Source: Pseudanabaena sp. M53BS1SP1A06MG
Lineage (GTDB): Bacteria > Cyanobacteriota > Cyanobacteriia > Pseudanabaenales > Pseudanabaenaceae
Assembly (NCBI GenBank): GCA_020404105.1
Contig: JADBWH010000084.1
Location: 1-64,000 of the forward strand
Length of the DNA: 64,000 nucleotides
Direction: 5' to 3'
Made by a program: the position numbers and the translations under genes. Position 1 is the stretch's first letter, and the number at the start of each line of letters is the position of its first letter. This document shows positions 25,810 to 34,650 of the stretch, piece after piece. Below the pieces are notes generated by a model. It searched no databases, was not told the DNA's origin, and saw only the letters and a program-made list of their open reading frames with translations.

Positions 25810-27000
25810 TCAAAATAATGCAAGCTGAGTAGATTTTACTTTGTCAAGTTTTTTAGATTTATTAAAAGCATTTTCTTTATAAGAAAATGCTTTGGCTCTA
25901 ATTGATTGAATATCTTCAATTGAGGTAGTTATTTCCATATTATTTTTAGTGGAATCCAACATAAGTATGGACTCACCGATCGCTTTTGCAAGAAGTGGTG
26001 GGACAGCATTGCCAATTTGTCGCCATTGTTGAGTTAGAGTGCCACAAAAAAAATAATTAGATGGAAAGGACTGAATTGCGGCGGCTTCCCTAGCCGTTAA
26101 ATAGCGGTTTTCAACTGGATGATAGTAAGTGGTGCGACTGGTGTTAATTGTATTTGCACAATCATCACGATCTAAACGATTTAATTTAGCTTCTCTAAAG
26201 CGCTCTTCATGAATACTTGACCAATCGACATCAAACCATAGATTTTTAGGTAAATATGCTAACTGATCTTTCTCATATCTAATGCTTTTTCCTTCGGGTA
26301 TATGACTAATTCTTTCTCTTTCTAAATCATTAGCAATTTGCGATCGCTTGATATCATGATTTAAGATTTCACCGTTTGATTCTAATAAATTATCAAAAGC
26401 CCATCCAACAGTTCTAGGCAAAGGTAAATCTTGAAGATCTTGATCTGAATCCTTAAAAATTTTATCTGGATAAATATTTCTTACGCCAAAGCGATTTCCC
26501 AAAAATATTGTCCGTCTTCTTTTTTCTGGGACTCCATAATGATGCGCTGATAAAACTTTGACATCAATGGTATAGCCCAAATCTGTAAAGCTTTTAATTA
26601 TTGATTTTAAAACACTTTCATTTCTTTTGGATAAAAGACCTGTCACATTTTCAACAATAATGTAATCAGGTTCTAAGGCTTCTACTATTCGGAGAAACTC
26701 AAGAAATAGAAAGTTACGTTCGTCTAGGTGATCATTTTGTCCAATTGTAGAAAATCCTTGACAAGGCGGCCCACCACAAATTAAGTCAACTTTTTGATGA
26801 TGGGTTATTTCTTGAATTTGTTGGTTAGATATTTCGCGAATATCGCCAGCGATCGCTTTCGCTTGTGGATGATTATGCTGAAAAGTTTCAATGGCAGCGC
26901 GATCATGGTCAATTCCTAGTAAGCAATGCCAACCAGCCATTTCCAACCCGCAAGACATCCCACCTGCACCAGAGAATAAATCTATAAACGTTTTTTTCAT
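25810..27000 (-). CDS. DNA (cytosine-5) methyltransferase
   Basis: This C5-cytosine methyltransferase has 396 residues and all key motifs: I (DLFSGAGGMSCGLEMAGW), IV with the catalytic C80 in GGPPCQGFS, VI with E117-N118-V119, VIII (PEKRRRTIFLG) and X (QIGNAVPPLLAKAI). It methylates cytosine in a defined site to protect DNA from the neighbouring endonuclease. The target-recognition region lies between motifs VIII and IX and is not diagnostic by eye. Confidence 0.9.
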   Translation of the reverse strand: MKKTFIDLFSGAGGMSCGLEMAGWHCLLGIDHDRAAIETFQHNHPQAKAIAGDIREISNQQIQEITHHQKVDLICGGPPCQGFSTIGQNDHLDERNFLFLEFLRIVEALEPDYIIVENVTGLLSKRNESVLKSIIKSFTDLGYTIDVKVLSAHHYGVPEKRRRTIFLGNRFGVRNIYPDKIFKDSDQDLQDLPLPRTVGWAFDNLLESNGEILNHDIKRSQIANDLERERISHIPEGKSIRYEKDQLAYLPKNLWFDVDWSSIHEERFREAKLNRLDRDDCANTINTSRTTYYHPVENRYLTAREAAAIQSFPSNYFFCGTLTQQWRQIGNAVPPLLAKAIGESILMLDSTKNNMEITTSIEDIQSIRAKAFSYKENAFNKSKKLDKVKSTQLALF

Positions 27001-27086
27001 ATTTATATCTTCAAGAATAGCTAATTAGCCAATTATATACTTAGCCGTGATATGATGAAGATCATTAATTTATTGCTAAGTTAAAA

Positions 27087-27290
27087 ATGGCGCAAACACA
27101 GAGAAAGCCTGTATATGTTTTGCCAGAACATCACGATATTTTAAGGCGCATTGCCTATGAGCAGCGTTGTAATCTATCTGATGTATTGGATGCTGTGCTA
27201 GAAAATGCCGATTGGGAATTAATTGAAAGCAAGGCTAAAAATAAACCTTTGCAAAGAGCTAATGAAAGAGGCAGTTCTTACAAGGCTTAG
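27087..27290 (+). CDS. small hypothetical protein, RHH-like
   Basis: This 67-residue protein opens with KPVYVLPEHHDILRRIAYEQ, a beta-strand then helix pattern, and continues with CNLSDVLDAVLENADW. This resembles ribbon-helix-helix regulators such as CopG/ParD-type antitoxins. It is divergent from the cytosine methyltransferase and could control the restriction-modification pair, as C proteins do, although it is not a C protein of the usual Xre type. No toxin is adjacent. Confidence 0.5.
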   Translation: MAQTQRKPVYVLPEHHDILRRIAYEQRCNLSDVLDAVLENADWELIESKAKNKPLQRANERGSSYKA

Positions 27291-27353
27291 TCTTAATGAC
27301 TTCTTTCTTGCAAATATCACTTAACTATATAACTAACTAATAGAGATTTTATT

Positions 27354-28742
27354 TTGAGCATATTAATTAGACAAAGCACGATTATTTTGCCCGATCGCGA
27401 GACTTTGATTGGCGATGTTTATGTCCAGCATGGCAAAATTGCCGCGATCGCCCCAACCCTCAATCCCGATGATCTAAGCGCTGATGATCAACCATTAGAA
27501 ATTATCGAAGCCACAGGTTTAACTTTGCTAGCGGGAGTGATTGATCCACAAGTACATTTTCGGGAACCAGGGCTAGAACATAAAGAGGATTTACGAACGG
27601 CGAGTTATGCTTGCGCGAAGGGGGGCGTGACCAGCTTTTTAGAAATGCCAAATACTCGTCCACTTACGATTACCCAAGCAGCACTAAATGACAAGCTCAG
27701 TCGGGCAGCTAGTAAATGTGTGGTGAATTACGGCTTTTTTATTGGCGCTACGGCGGAGGTTTTGCCAGATTTACTAACAGCGAATCCCACCTGTGGCATC
27801 AAAATATTTATGGGATCGATGCATGGGGCTTTGCTAGTCGATCAGGAGGAAATTTTAGATCGGATTTTTTCGCAGGGCGATCGCCTAATTGCAGTTCATG
27901 CCGAGGATCAAGCGAGAATTGCTCAACGCCGCATCGAATTTGCTGATAGTAAAGATCCTGCTAAACATTCGCTCATTCAAGATAATCAGGCGGCGCTTAA
28001 TGCGACCAAACTTGCAGTCAAACTTTCTAAGAAATATCAAAGACGATTGCATATTTTGCATATGTCTACGGCGGAAGAAGCCGAATTTTTACGCCAAGAG
28101 AAGCCTGAATGGGTGACAGCTGAGGTCACACCGCAACATTTATTGATGAATATTAGTGCTTACGACAAAATTGGTTCCCTAGCGCAGATGAACCCACCTT
28201 TGCGATCGCCTCGCGATCAAGAAATTTTGTGGCAAGCCCTGCTCGATGGTGTAATTGACTTTATCGCGACTGACCATGCACCCCATACTCTGGCAGAAAA
28301 AGGCTTTGCAGCTAGCGAAGATCTGCTATCTCCTCAATCTGAGAAGTCTTCAAAGGATACAGTCCTGCTAGAACCAGCCAATGTGCCATCGGGAATGCCT
28401 GGAGTCGAAACCTCACTGCCATTAATGTTGACCCAAGCCGCAAAGGGTCGTTGCACAGTCCATCAGGTCAGCCAATGGATGAGCCGCAATGTTGCAAAAG
28501 CATACAAAATTGCGAACAAGGGAGAGATTCGCATTGGTTGGGATGCTGACTTAGTGCTAGTCGATTTGCATAGCTATAAACCTGTGCGAAATGAAGATTT
28601 ATTGACTAAATGTGGCTGGAGTTCCTTTGCGGGATGGGAGCTTACGGGTTGGGCAGTGAATACAATTGTCGGTGGTCAGGTGGTATTTGCTAATGGTAAA
28701 GTCAATCCCGATGTGCGAGGTCAAGCCTTGCAGTTTGGCTAG
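27354..28742 (+). CDS. pyrC: dihydroorotase
   Basis: Dihydroorotase makes dihydroorotate from carbamoyl-aspartate in pyrimidine synthesis. The 462 residues have the amidohydrolase features: IDPQVHFREPGLEHKED near residue 62, GATAEVLPDLL, HAEDQ, the metal-binding HILHMSTAEEA histidine and the IATDHAPHT aspartate. The canonical first metal histidine of the HxH pair is Gln (DPQVH). I recall the same variant in other cyanobacterial PyrC proteins. The start is TTG at 27354 with only a weak AGAGA upstream. Confidence 0.9.
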   Translation: MSILIRQSTIILPDRETLIGDVYVQHGKIAAIAPTLNPDDLSADDQPLEIIEATGLTLLAGVIDPQVHFREPGLEHKEDLRTASYACAKGGVTSFLEMPNTRPLTITQAALNDKLSRAASKCVVNYGFFIGATAEVLPDLLTANPTCGIKIFMGSMHGALLVDQEEILDRIFSQGDRLIAVHAEDQARIAQRRIEFADSKDPAKHSLIQDNQAALNATKLAVKLSKKYQRRLHILHMSTAEEAEFLRQEKPEWVTAEVTPQHLLMNISAYDKIGSLAQMNPPLRSPRDQEILWQALLDGVIDFIATDHAPHTLAEKGFAASEDLLSPQSEKSSKDTVLLEPANVPSGMPGVETSLPLMLTQAAKGRCTVHQVSQWMSRNVAKAYKIANKGEIRIGWDADLVLVDLHSYKPVRNEDLLTKCGWSSFAGWELTGWAVNTIVGGQVVFANGKVNPDVRGQALQFG

Positions 28743-28765
28743 ATTAACGACACAATGAACTACAT

Positions 28766-28818
28766 AAACCCATATAATTAAAAGCCTTGCAATGCAAGGC
28801 TTTTAATTATATGGGTTT
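28766..28818. terminator. perfect 26-bp inverted repeat after pyrC
   Basis: Two 26-base arms (beginning AAACCCATATAATTAAAAGC) are perfectly complementary with a single central base. The repeat follows the pyrC stop by 23 bases and could be its transcription terminator. There is no separate run of T after the stem; the T-rich sequence is inside the arm itself. It belongs to the set of long intergenic hairpins described among the findings, but its core is not GCGAAGC. Confidence 0.7.
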
Positions 28819-28842
28819 GACTAGAACGCACACTCAATATTT

Positions 28843-29595
28843 ATGTTTCTTTATCAAAAGTTGTCGATTAGGATATCAGTGTTGCCATTAATAGCGATCG
28901 CTATGCTGCTATTCACAGCCTGTAGTAACTCTAGTACAGATGGCAAGAGTAATGCGTCTATGCCAGTTACTGATACCACTAAAGATTCGCCAACTCCAAC
29001 TAGTACCCAAAACAATCCCAGCCCCAATCTTACTAACGCGGCTAATCAAATTACTAGTCTTGCTAAATCACCTAAACCCACTCCAACAATTGACTTCAGC
29101 AAGCTTCCTGAGCTAGAGATTGGTGAACTAGAACTGTATAAGCATCGTTCTGGGATTTTAGAAATTAATGTACCAAAGGATTGGCAAGTTATAGATAACA
29201 GCAAACCTAGTGAAATACTTGTTACTTGGAATGACAAAGCAGGACGGGCTACGATCTCCGCAAATATTTTTGTGCCACCAAGTGAAATCCCAGAAAATCG
29301 TCTTGGTGATGTCTTTGAAATAATTGTTAAAGGAATGTATGGCAATCAGCCTGACTTCGAGATGCGATCGCCAGTGGTGGAATCAACGGGCAATATTGTG
29401 ATCGAATGGAAATCAACTGTAACAATTGGCAATAAAAAGCTGAAATTTCAAGCCATTAGTAAAATGCAAAGGGTGAATAACAAGTTCGCTATTTTAACTT
29501 TTGGAGCGATCGAACCCAAATTTATAGAAATGAAAGATTCCTTCGCTAAAATATCCAACAGCCAGACGGTGAATGCAAGTTTGACTATTCCTTAA
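28843..29595 (+). CDS. lipoprotein, paralogue of the next gene
   Basis: This 250-residue protein has a lipoprotein signal with lipobox Cys27 in LLFTACSNS and a low-complexity Ser/Thr/Asn/Pro linker up to about residue 80. A folded domain follows that contains ELYKHRSGILEINVPKDW. This domain is clearly homologous to that of the next gene (EPYKHPSGLFQIDVPKGW), so the two arose by tandem duplication. The lipid-anchored domain probably faces the periplasm. The domain family is not one I can name. Confidence 0.75.
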   Translation: MFLYQKLSIRISVLPLIAIAMLLFTACSNSSTDGKSNASMPVTDTTKDSPTPTSTQNNPSPNLTNAANQITSLAKSPKPTPTIDFSKLPELEIGELELYKHRSGILEINVPKDWQVIDNSKPSEILVTWNDKAGRATISANIFVPPSEIPENRLGDVFEIIVKGMYGNQPDFEMRSPVVESTGNIVIEWKSTVTIGNKKLKFQAISKMQRVNNKFAILTFGAIEPKFIEMKDSFAKISNSQTVNASLTIP

Positions 29596-29618
29596 AAGTT
29601 CACGATTTAAAATCTGAA

Positions 29619-30317
29619 ATGCGAAAAACTAATTTTGTAGTGACATCTCTGGGTACGATCGCCTTATTTGGCGGATTACTTGGAAGTTGCACACCTAATA
29701 CCCCTGAAACCAAACCTAGTGCATCTGCTAGCCCTACCGCATCTAGTGCTGCAAAAACTCCAGATGCCAAAAGTGTAGCTACTAATCCTGATGCTGCACC
29801 AAAGTCCGATGCACGCATTATCAAAGTCAAAATCGATGGCTTAGAACCATATAAACATCCCTCTGGACTATTCCAAATTGATGTACCTAAAGGTTGGAAA
29901 CCTCAAGAAAATAAGAAGCCTAATGAGGTAATTGTTTTATGGTTCGACCCTAGCAAAAATGCTTTGTTATCAGTAGATGTCTTTAAAGCGCCTTCAGAAA
30001 CAACAACTGAGCAGTTGACCTCACTTTTGCAAACCTTCCTCAAATCCACTTTGGGATCTAGAGCAGGATTTTCTGCCGAGAAGCCCATCCAACAAAAAGA
30101 CGGTAGTGTTCAAATTGTGTGGAGCTATGATGAGTCCATCAAAAATATCACGGCAAAAGTACAGGGCAATAGCTTCATCAGTCGCAATGGTGACAAAATT
30201 TCCCTAATTACTACTGGTGGTGTCGCCGATCAAATTCCTGCTTTAAAAGAATCCTTTGATCGTGTTGTCAATAGCTACAAAGTTGATCCCACCATCGCAA
30301 TTCCTGCAACTCCTTAA
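29619..30317 (+). CDS. lipoprotein, paralogue of the previous gene
   Basis: A 232-residue lipoprotein with lipobox Cys24 in LLGSCTPN, a linker rich in Ser, Thr, Ala and Pro to about residue 60, and the same EPYKHPSGLFQIDVPKGWKP domain as the previous gene. It lies 23 bases downstream, so the two are likely co-transcribed. The conserved domain ends near the IPALKESFDRVVNSYKVD helix. The function is not known. Confidence 0.75.
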   Translation: MRKTNFVVTSLGTIALFGGLLGSCTPNTPETKPSASASPTASSAAKTPDAKSVATNPDAAPKSDARIIKVKIDGLEPYKHPSGLFQIDVPKGWKPQENKKPNEVIVLWFDPSKNALLSVDVFKAPSETTTEQLTSLLQTFLKSTLGSRAGFSAEKPIQQKDGSVQIVWSYDESIKNITAKVQGNSFISRNGDKISLITTGGVADQIPALKESFDRVVNSYKVDPTIAIPATP

Positions 30318-30354
30318 ATCTTGAAATGGTGGTGCTGCAAAGTAATTTTTTTAG

Positions 30355-30393
30355 TAATTGTGTTGCGGGCGCGAAGCGCCTGCAACACAATTA
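30355..30393. terminator. GCGAAGC-core hairpin after the lipoprotein pair
   Basis: Two 18-base arms, with one G-T mismatch, flank a GAA loop; the centre reads GCGCGAAGCGC. It lies 38 bases after the lipoprotein stop and about 94 bases before the phzF-like start in a tandem arrangement, so it can act as a terminator or as an element in the leader of the next gene. There is no clear T-run after it. Confidence 0.7.
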
Positions 30394-30486
30394 CATTGCA
30401 TGACTACCCTTGAGATTCATCTTGAAGAAAAGTCCCACTTAAGTGGGTGCTTTGCTTGCATCCACTTAAATATCCCAAAAATATCT

Positions 30487-31296
30487 ATGCAACTGGCGAT
30501 CGCAATTATTGATGCATTTACCAATCAGGTCTTTCAGGGCAATCCTGCGGCAACGGCTTTGGTTGATGCATTTCCTAAGGATGCTCAAATGCAGCAAATT
30601 GCCGCAGAAATCAATCTATCAGAAACCGCTTTTGTCAAACCTTTGGGTAAAAATCATTTTCAGTTACGCTGGTTTACACCAAAGCAAGAGGTTCCACTCT
30701 GTGGTCATGCTACCCTTGCGATGGCACATTATCTCCGTGAAATCGAGGCGATCGCTACCGATACCCCTCTTGTGTTTTCAACCCTGAGTGGTGAACTCCA
30801 AGTTAGTTTTGAAGATCGTTTAATCGTGATGGATTTTCCTGCGGCTTTTTTTCAGAATTGCTCAGAGCGATCACAACAGGTACTCGCCCAGATTTTTAGT
30901 GATCGTTCTTACATTTGTCTTGGACAAAGTGCGGATTATCTAGCTGTAGTTTTAGATGCTGAGTCAGCCGTTCAAAATTTTGTCCCCCCCTATGATCTCA
31001 TCGCGCAGTTAGACGGATTTGGATTTATTATTACAGCGATCGCCGATGCAGGTCTAGACTATGATTTTGTATCACGCTTTTTTGCCCCCAAAGCGGGAAT
31101 TCCCGAAGATCCCGTCACTGGTTCGGCTCATTGTAGTCTGACTCCCTATTGGTCAAAACGTCTCGGTAAGGGGAGTCTCAAAGCCAGACAATTATCACAG
31201 AGGACAGGTAATCTTGAGGTGAGCGATCGCGGTGAGCGAGTTTTGCTCAAAGGTGAGGCAGTCACTTTTTTACGCGGTCAAATTACATATTCTTAA
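30487..31296 (+). CDS. PhzF family isomerase
   Basis: The protein has 269 residues from the ATG at 30487; an in-frame extension back to 30358 reads through a hairpin repeat and is not credible. It has the PhzF features QGNPAATALV, E46 in NLSETAF (the catalytic glutamate), the CGHATLA motif and PVTGSAHC near residue 210. PhzF enzymes are isomerases or epimerases of the diaminopimelate-epimerase fold. Without other phenazine genes nearby the substrate is unknown. Confidence 0.85.
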   Translation: MQLAIAIIDAFTNQVFQGNPAATALVDAFPKDAQMQQIAAEINLSETAFVKPLGKNHFQLRWFTPKQEVPLCGHATLAMAHYLREIEAIATDTPLVFSTLSGELQVSFEDRLIVMDFPAAFFQNCSERSQQVLAQIFSDRSYICLGQSADYLAVVLDAESAVQNFVPPYDLIAQLDGFGFIITAIADAGLDYDFVSRFFAPKAGIPEDPVTGSAHCSLTPYWSKRLGKGSLKARQLSQRTGNLEVSDRGERVLLKGEAVTFLRGQITYS

Positions 31297-31350
31297 AGTT
31301 CCCAAGCTTAAGCGCAGAACAATATTTTTAGATTATCCCAGAACCTCGTA

Positions 31351-31459
31351 TATATAGCGGTTTTCATTTTGCCTACGGCAAAATGAAAACTCAAAACTCT
31401 TAATGGGACAGATTTTTTGTTTTCAAATGAGTACACACTCACTTGAAAACCGCTATATA
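31351..31459. repeat. MITE-like element with perfect 16-bp terminal inverted repeats
   Basis: The element begins with TATATAGCGGTTTTCA at 31351-31366 and ends with the exact reverse complement at 31444-31459, giving 109 bases with a non-coding interior. Inside it, next to the left end, is a perfect 14-base hairpin (31360-31390) with a TAC loop. The AT-rich TATA ends could hide a target duplication. Its size, perfect ends and lack of coding potential fit a miniature inverted-repeat transposable element, but no partner transposase was seen here. Confidence 0.6.
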
Positions 31460-31472
31460 GTTCACCAGTCTG

Positions 31473-31527
31473 GTGATGTACATGTTTGATTACCCGCCTT
31501 TGGCGGGTAATCAAACATGTACATCAC
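31473..31527. repeat. perfect 26-bp hairpin overlapping a small gene's 3' end
   Basis: Two 26-base arms (starting GTGATGTACATGTTTGATTA) pair perfectly around a TTT loop. The repeat covers the last codons and stop of the small minus-strand gene at 31511-31768, so the gene's final residues are made from repeat sequence. It lies 13 bases from the MITE-like element. Confidence 0.75.
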
Positions 31528-31768
31528 TTGCTTGAAAAAAGCTATATTCAGAAAAATACCACCATAAAGAGACCCGATCTCCCTCATCGACAACGATAGA
31601 GAGCATTCCTTCGTCTAAATCGCGACGACAAGATGCGATCGCTTCTTCTAGGTTGGGATGAAAATTAATTGGTAAAAAAGTTTTACCCAAATAATAAATT
31701 CCTTTTTCATCACCCCAAGGGGTTAGCAAATTGATTTTCTGAATTTCAGAGGAAGATAGAATAATCAT
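31511..31768 (-). CDS. small hypothetical protein
   Basis: This 85-residue protein has no signature I recognise. It contains IYYLGKTFLPINFHP and a LEEAIASCRRDLDEGMLSIVVDEGD segment that looks well folded and acidic. The last residues (about ASDVHV) are encoded by the hairpin at 31473-31527, which suggests the original stop was lost or moved when the repeat inserted. Reality of the gene is likely but unproven. Confidence 0.5.
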   Translation of the reverse strand: MIILSSSEIQKINLLTPWGDEKGIYYLGKTFLPINFHPNLEEAIASCRRDLDEGMLSIVVDEGDRVSLWWYFSEYSFFQASDVHV

Positions 31769-31934
31769 AACTTTGGATACCCATAGGACGATCTACACAA
31801 TTCCTATGTTCTAACGATTATCTTCTATCCACAGTGATCACCAACTAACTCTACTTGTGACTATCACAGATCATATTCGTGACTAAAATAAGCGATAGGA
31901 GTGATGCAAATCACCTAAAGCGCTTGTTACTCAC

Positions 31935-31985
31935 CAAGAAATTTATGGAAAGTGTGGCTTCGCCACACTTTCCATAAATTTCTTG
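31935..31985. terminator. GCGAAGC-core hairpin downstream of the sensor gene
   Basis: Two perfect 24-base arms (CAAGAAATTTATGGAAAGTG onward) flank a TTC loop; the centre reads GGCTTCGCC, whose complement contains GCGAAGC. It follows the stop of the minus-strand sensor gene by 24 bases, a reasonable terminator position. Confidence 0.7.
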
Positions 31986-32009
31986 CAGCTTTTTAACTAC
32001 TAAGGTTCC

Positions 32010-33110
32010 TTATGCTGTTTTTATGATTGGTAAAAACACTTTTACCTGAGTTAGTTCGCAGGGAATACTCTCAATCTCTAAGCGTCCACCATGTAGTTCA
32101 ATCAATCTTTTGGCGATCGCCAAACCTAAACCTGCTCCCTGTTGGATATATAGCTTCTTCTCAAACTTCATGTAATCACCAAAACTCGCAACCTGAACTG
32201 GCTCAAGCCCCTGACCATGATCGGTAACACATAGACAATATTCTGTTTGATTGCTGCTCCCCGATACGCTAACAGTTGTGCCTTCAGGAGAAAACTTAAA
32301 TCCGTTATCAATGATTTCCCTAGCGATTACATTCAAGTAAGAATCTGAGATTTGAATGGTTTCATCCTTAATCTCAACAACTAAATCCGATATGCGATTG
32401 TAATGTTCCGCGATTTTCCTAGCACAACTGGAGATCTCATTATCAAAAAAAGTTGTCTTACTATTGCGGATCTGGCTCATCCACTCGGCATTTTTTTCGG
32501 TTGACTCTAATTCAGCATACAGTAGAAATTTTTTCACCATCTCATGCATATTGCGACCTGCTTTCCGAATGCGCTTACCGATATCAGGCACTTCGTGAGC
32601 TTCCATCGCATGATAATTTTTAACTAAGATATCTGCTAGACCCATTACCTCAATCGCTGGGAATAACAACTGATGGGGTAATGACTTAGAGATATTGCCG
32701 CATAAATTATCTAATTCTTGCTTGTAATAACTATTAATGATCTCCTGCTTTTTAAACTGAGCATTAATTGCTCCAAGTAATTCATCTCTGGTAAATGGCT
32801 TAGTCAAGTAGTCATCGGAACCAAGTTCCATGCCTTGACGAAAGTCATTTTTATCAGACTTTGCACTAAGAAATATAAAAGGAATTGCAGTGGTTGCAGG
32901 ATTATTCCGTAATGCGCTAATAACTCCATAGCCATCAATTTCTGGCATCATAATATCGCAAATGATCAAGCTAGGAATATGCTGTTGAGCCATATCTAGA
33001 CCTTGGCGACCATTATTTGCTGTGATTACCATATAGCCCTCAGCTTGCAGCATTCTTGATGTATTTTGCAAAACGTTGGGATTATCTTCGATTAGGAGAA
33101 TTTTTTTCAT
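32010..33110 (-). CDS. hybrid protein: receiver domain then histidine-kinase-like domain
   Basis: The 366 residues start with a receiver domain (ILLIEDNPN acidic pocket, phospho-acceptor D in LIICDIMMPEIDG, K in LTKPF). A linker and a kinase core follow: N box REIIDNGFKFSPEG, G1 DHGQGLEP and G2 GAGLGLAIAKRL. The expected H-box (SHELRTP) is absent; a SLPHQLLFP segment near residue 150 is the only candidate and is unlike HisKA. It may act as a receiver-driven kinase, or lack kinase activity. It forms a same-strand pair with the gene at 33258. Confidence 0.82.
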   Translation of the reverse strand: MKKILLIEDNPNVLQNTSRMLQAEGYMVITANNGRQGLDMAQQHIPSLIICDIMMPEIDGYGVISALRNNPATTAIPFIFLSAKSDKNDFRQGMELGSDDYLTKPFTRDELLGAINAQFKKQEIINSYYKQELDNLCGNISKSLPHQLLFPAIEVMGLADILVKNYHAMEAHEVPDIGKRIRKAGRNMHEMVKKFLLYAELESTEKNAEWMSQIRNSKTTFFDNEISSCARKIAEHYNRISDLVVEIKDETIQISDSYLNVIAREIIDNGFKFSPEGTTVSVSGSSNQTEYCLCVTDHGQGLEPVQVASFGDYMKFEKKLYIQQGAGLGLAIAKRLIELHGGRLEIESIPCELTQVKVFLPIIKTA

Positions 33111-33257
33111 GCTAGCCTTGCAGTATCCTTAAAGACATTATACCGATAGAGTCCGATAGAGATCGCTACTCAAAATTAGACATACAGCATCTTGCATAAT
33201 TAGGAGGTGTAGAGAAATTTTTGAAAGTGGCATAAAGCGGTACTTTCAGGAATCGCT

Positions 33258-34535
33258 CTAGGTCTTTAGATGATTATCAATTGGTAAGGTAACTCTAAAT
33301 TCTGTTCCTATATTTAATTGACTCTTGACAGATATCAACCCATTGAGGGTATCTACACAGTTTTTAACAATTGATAAACCTAATCCTGTACCAGGTAATA
33401 TACCAACATTTTTACCTCGATGAAATGTGCTAAATAAATGACTTAAATCTTCTTCAGGAATACCAATGCCATGATCACTGACGATGAAAATGATTTTCTC
33501 CTGATCAACAATTATTTGAAAATCAATATCTTTATTTTTAGGGGAATACTTAATTGCATTAGTGATTAGATTTGAGAGGATTTGACGTAAAAGCTTCTCA
33601 TCCATATGAACTAGAAATTGAGGAATATCCTGTTGAAGGTGAGGATTTTCAATTGATATATCATTTACTGGATGATGAAATGATGAATGAAGATTATATT
33701 CTTTACCGAATGTTCTTTGGATTTGGCGTAGTAGTTGCTTACAAAATTTCAAAAGATCAAATTCAGTTATATTTAGCTTTGCTTTATTGGCATTAGTCCG
33801 ACTGAGGAATAACACGTCTTCCATTAATTCGGTCATATGCTTCACTTCCGATTGGATTTGATGTAATTGTTCAGTTTGTTCTTCTTTAGTCCATTCGTAG
33901 TGTTCTAGAAGCTCGGCAGCACTCTGAATCGTTGTCAGAGGAGTGCGGAATTCATGGGAGACAACTGAGATAAAGTTAGTTTTCATTTCACTAAGTTCTC
34001 GCTCTTGCGTGAGCGATCGCGCCAGTACTGAGGCTGATAGTTGTAACTGTTCATTTTGTTCTTGTAATTTCTTTTGGAGAGAACATAATCGCAAATGGGT
34101 TTCAATTCTAGCTAGGACTTCGATTAGTTGAAATGGTTTACTAATATAGTCCACACCTCCTACTGAAAATGCTTCTACTTTTTCTGATGGTTCTTCAATA
34201 GAACTAATGAAAATAATCGGGATTCCTTGGGTTGTAGGGTTGGCTTTGAGGATTTTGCAAACTTCGTAACCATCAATATCAGGCATCCGAATATCAAGCA
34301 AAATTATGTCAGGTAAGATTTTAGCTGCTTTTTCTAAGGCTGCTTGACCATTTGTTGCTTGTTCAACCACATAACCATGTCTGATAAGCATTAGGGATAA
34401 CAGTTGAATATTATAAATGGTGTCATCAACGATGAGTATTGAAGAAGTGTTTATTGTTTTTCCCTCTTCCCCTTTTTGTATTTTCTGTAATTCCTGATTA
34501 AAATCTGGATTGGGATCTAGATTAGTCATAGCCAA
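33258..34535 (-). CDS. hybrid sensor histidine kinase (receiver-HisKA-HATPase)
   Basis: The 425 residues hold a receiver domain (residues 30-150; ILIVDDTIYN, D in ILLDIRMPDIDG, K in ISKPF), a coiled-coil linker, a HisKA domain with phospho-acceptor His in VVSHEFRTPLTT, and an ATPase domain with N box (SNLITNAIKYSPK), SDHGIGIPEEDL and GTGLGLSIV. No sensor or membrane segment is present, so it is likely a cytoplasmic kinase whose receiver is controlled by another protein. Confidence 0.88.
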   Translation of the reverse strand: MAMTNLDPNPDFNQELQKIQKGEEGKTINTSSILIVDDTIYNIQLLSLMLIRHGYVVEQATNGQAALEKAAKILPDIILLDIRMPDIDGYEVCKILKANPTTQGIPIIFISSIEEPSEKVEAFSVGGVDYISKPFQLIEVLARIETHLRLCSLQKKLQEQNEQLQLSASVLARSLTQERELSEMKTNFISVVSHEFRTPLTTIQSAAELLEHYEWTKEEQTEQLHQIQSEVKHMTELMEDVLFLSRTNANKAKLNITEFDLLKFCKQLLRQIQRTFGKEYNLHSSFHHPVNDISIENPHLQQDIPQFLVHMDEKLLRQILSNLITNAIKYSPKNKDIDFQIIVDQEKIIFIVSDHGIGIPEEDLSHLFSTFHRGKNVGILPGTGLGLSIVKNCVDTLNGLISVKSQLNIGTEFRVTLPIDNHLKT

Positions 34536-34650
34536 AGTCTTAGCATGTTTCTAAAATAATATAGCAGTCCTAAATGATTTGAGAGAGTACATCCTGACGA
34601 TCAGCAATCCATCAAATCCACTAATTTCATATTTCATATTTCGTAAATCT

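Noticed and set aside
30358-30486. N-terminal extension of the PhzF-like protein
   Set aside because: It reads through the 30355-30393 hairpin, has no relation to the family, and the ATG at 30487 gives the standard start.
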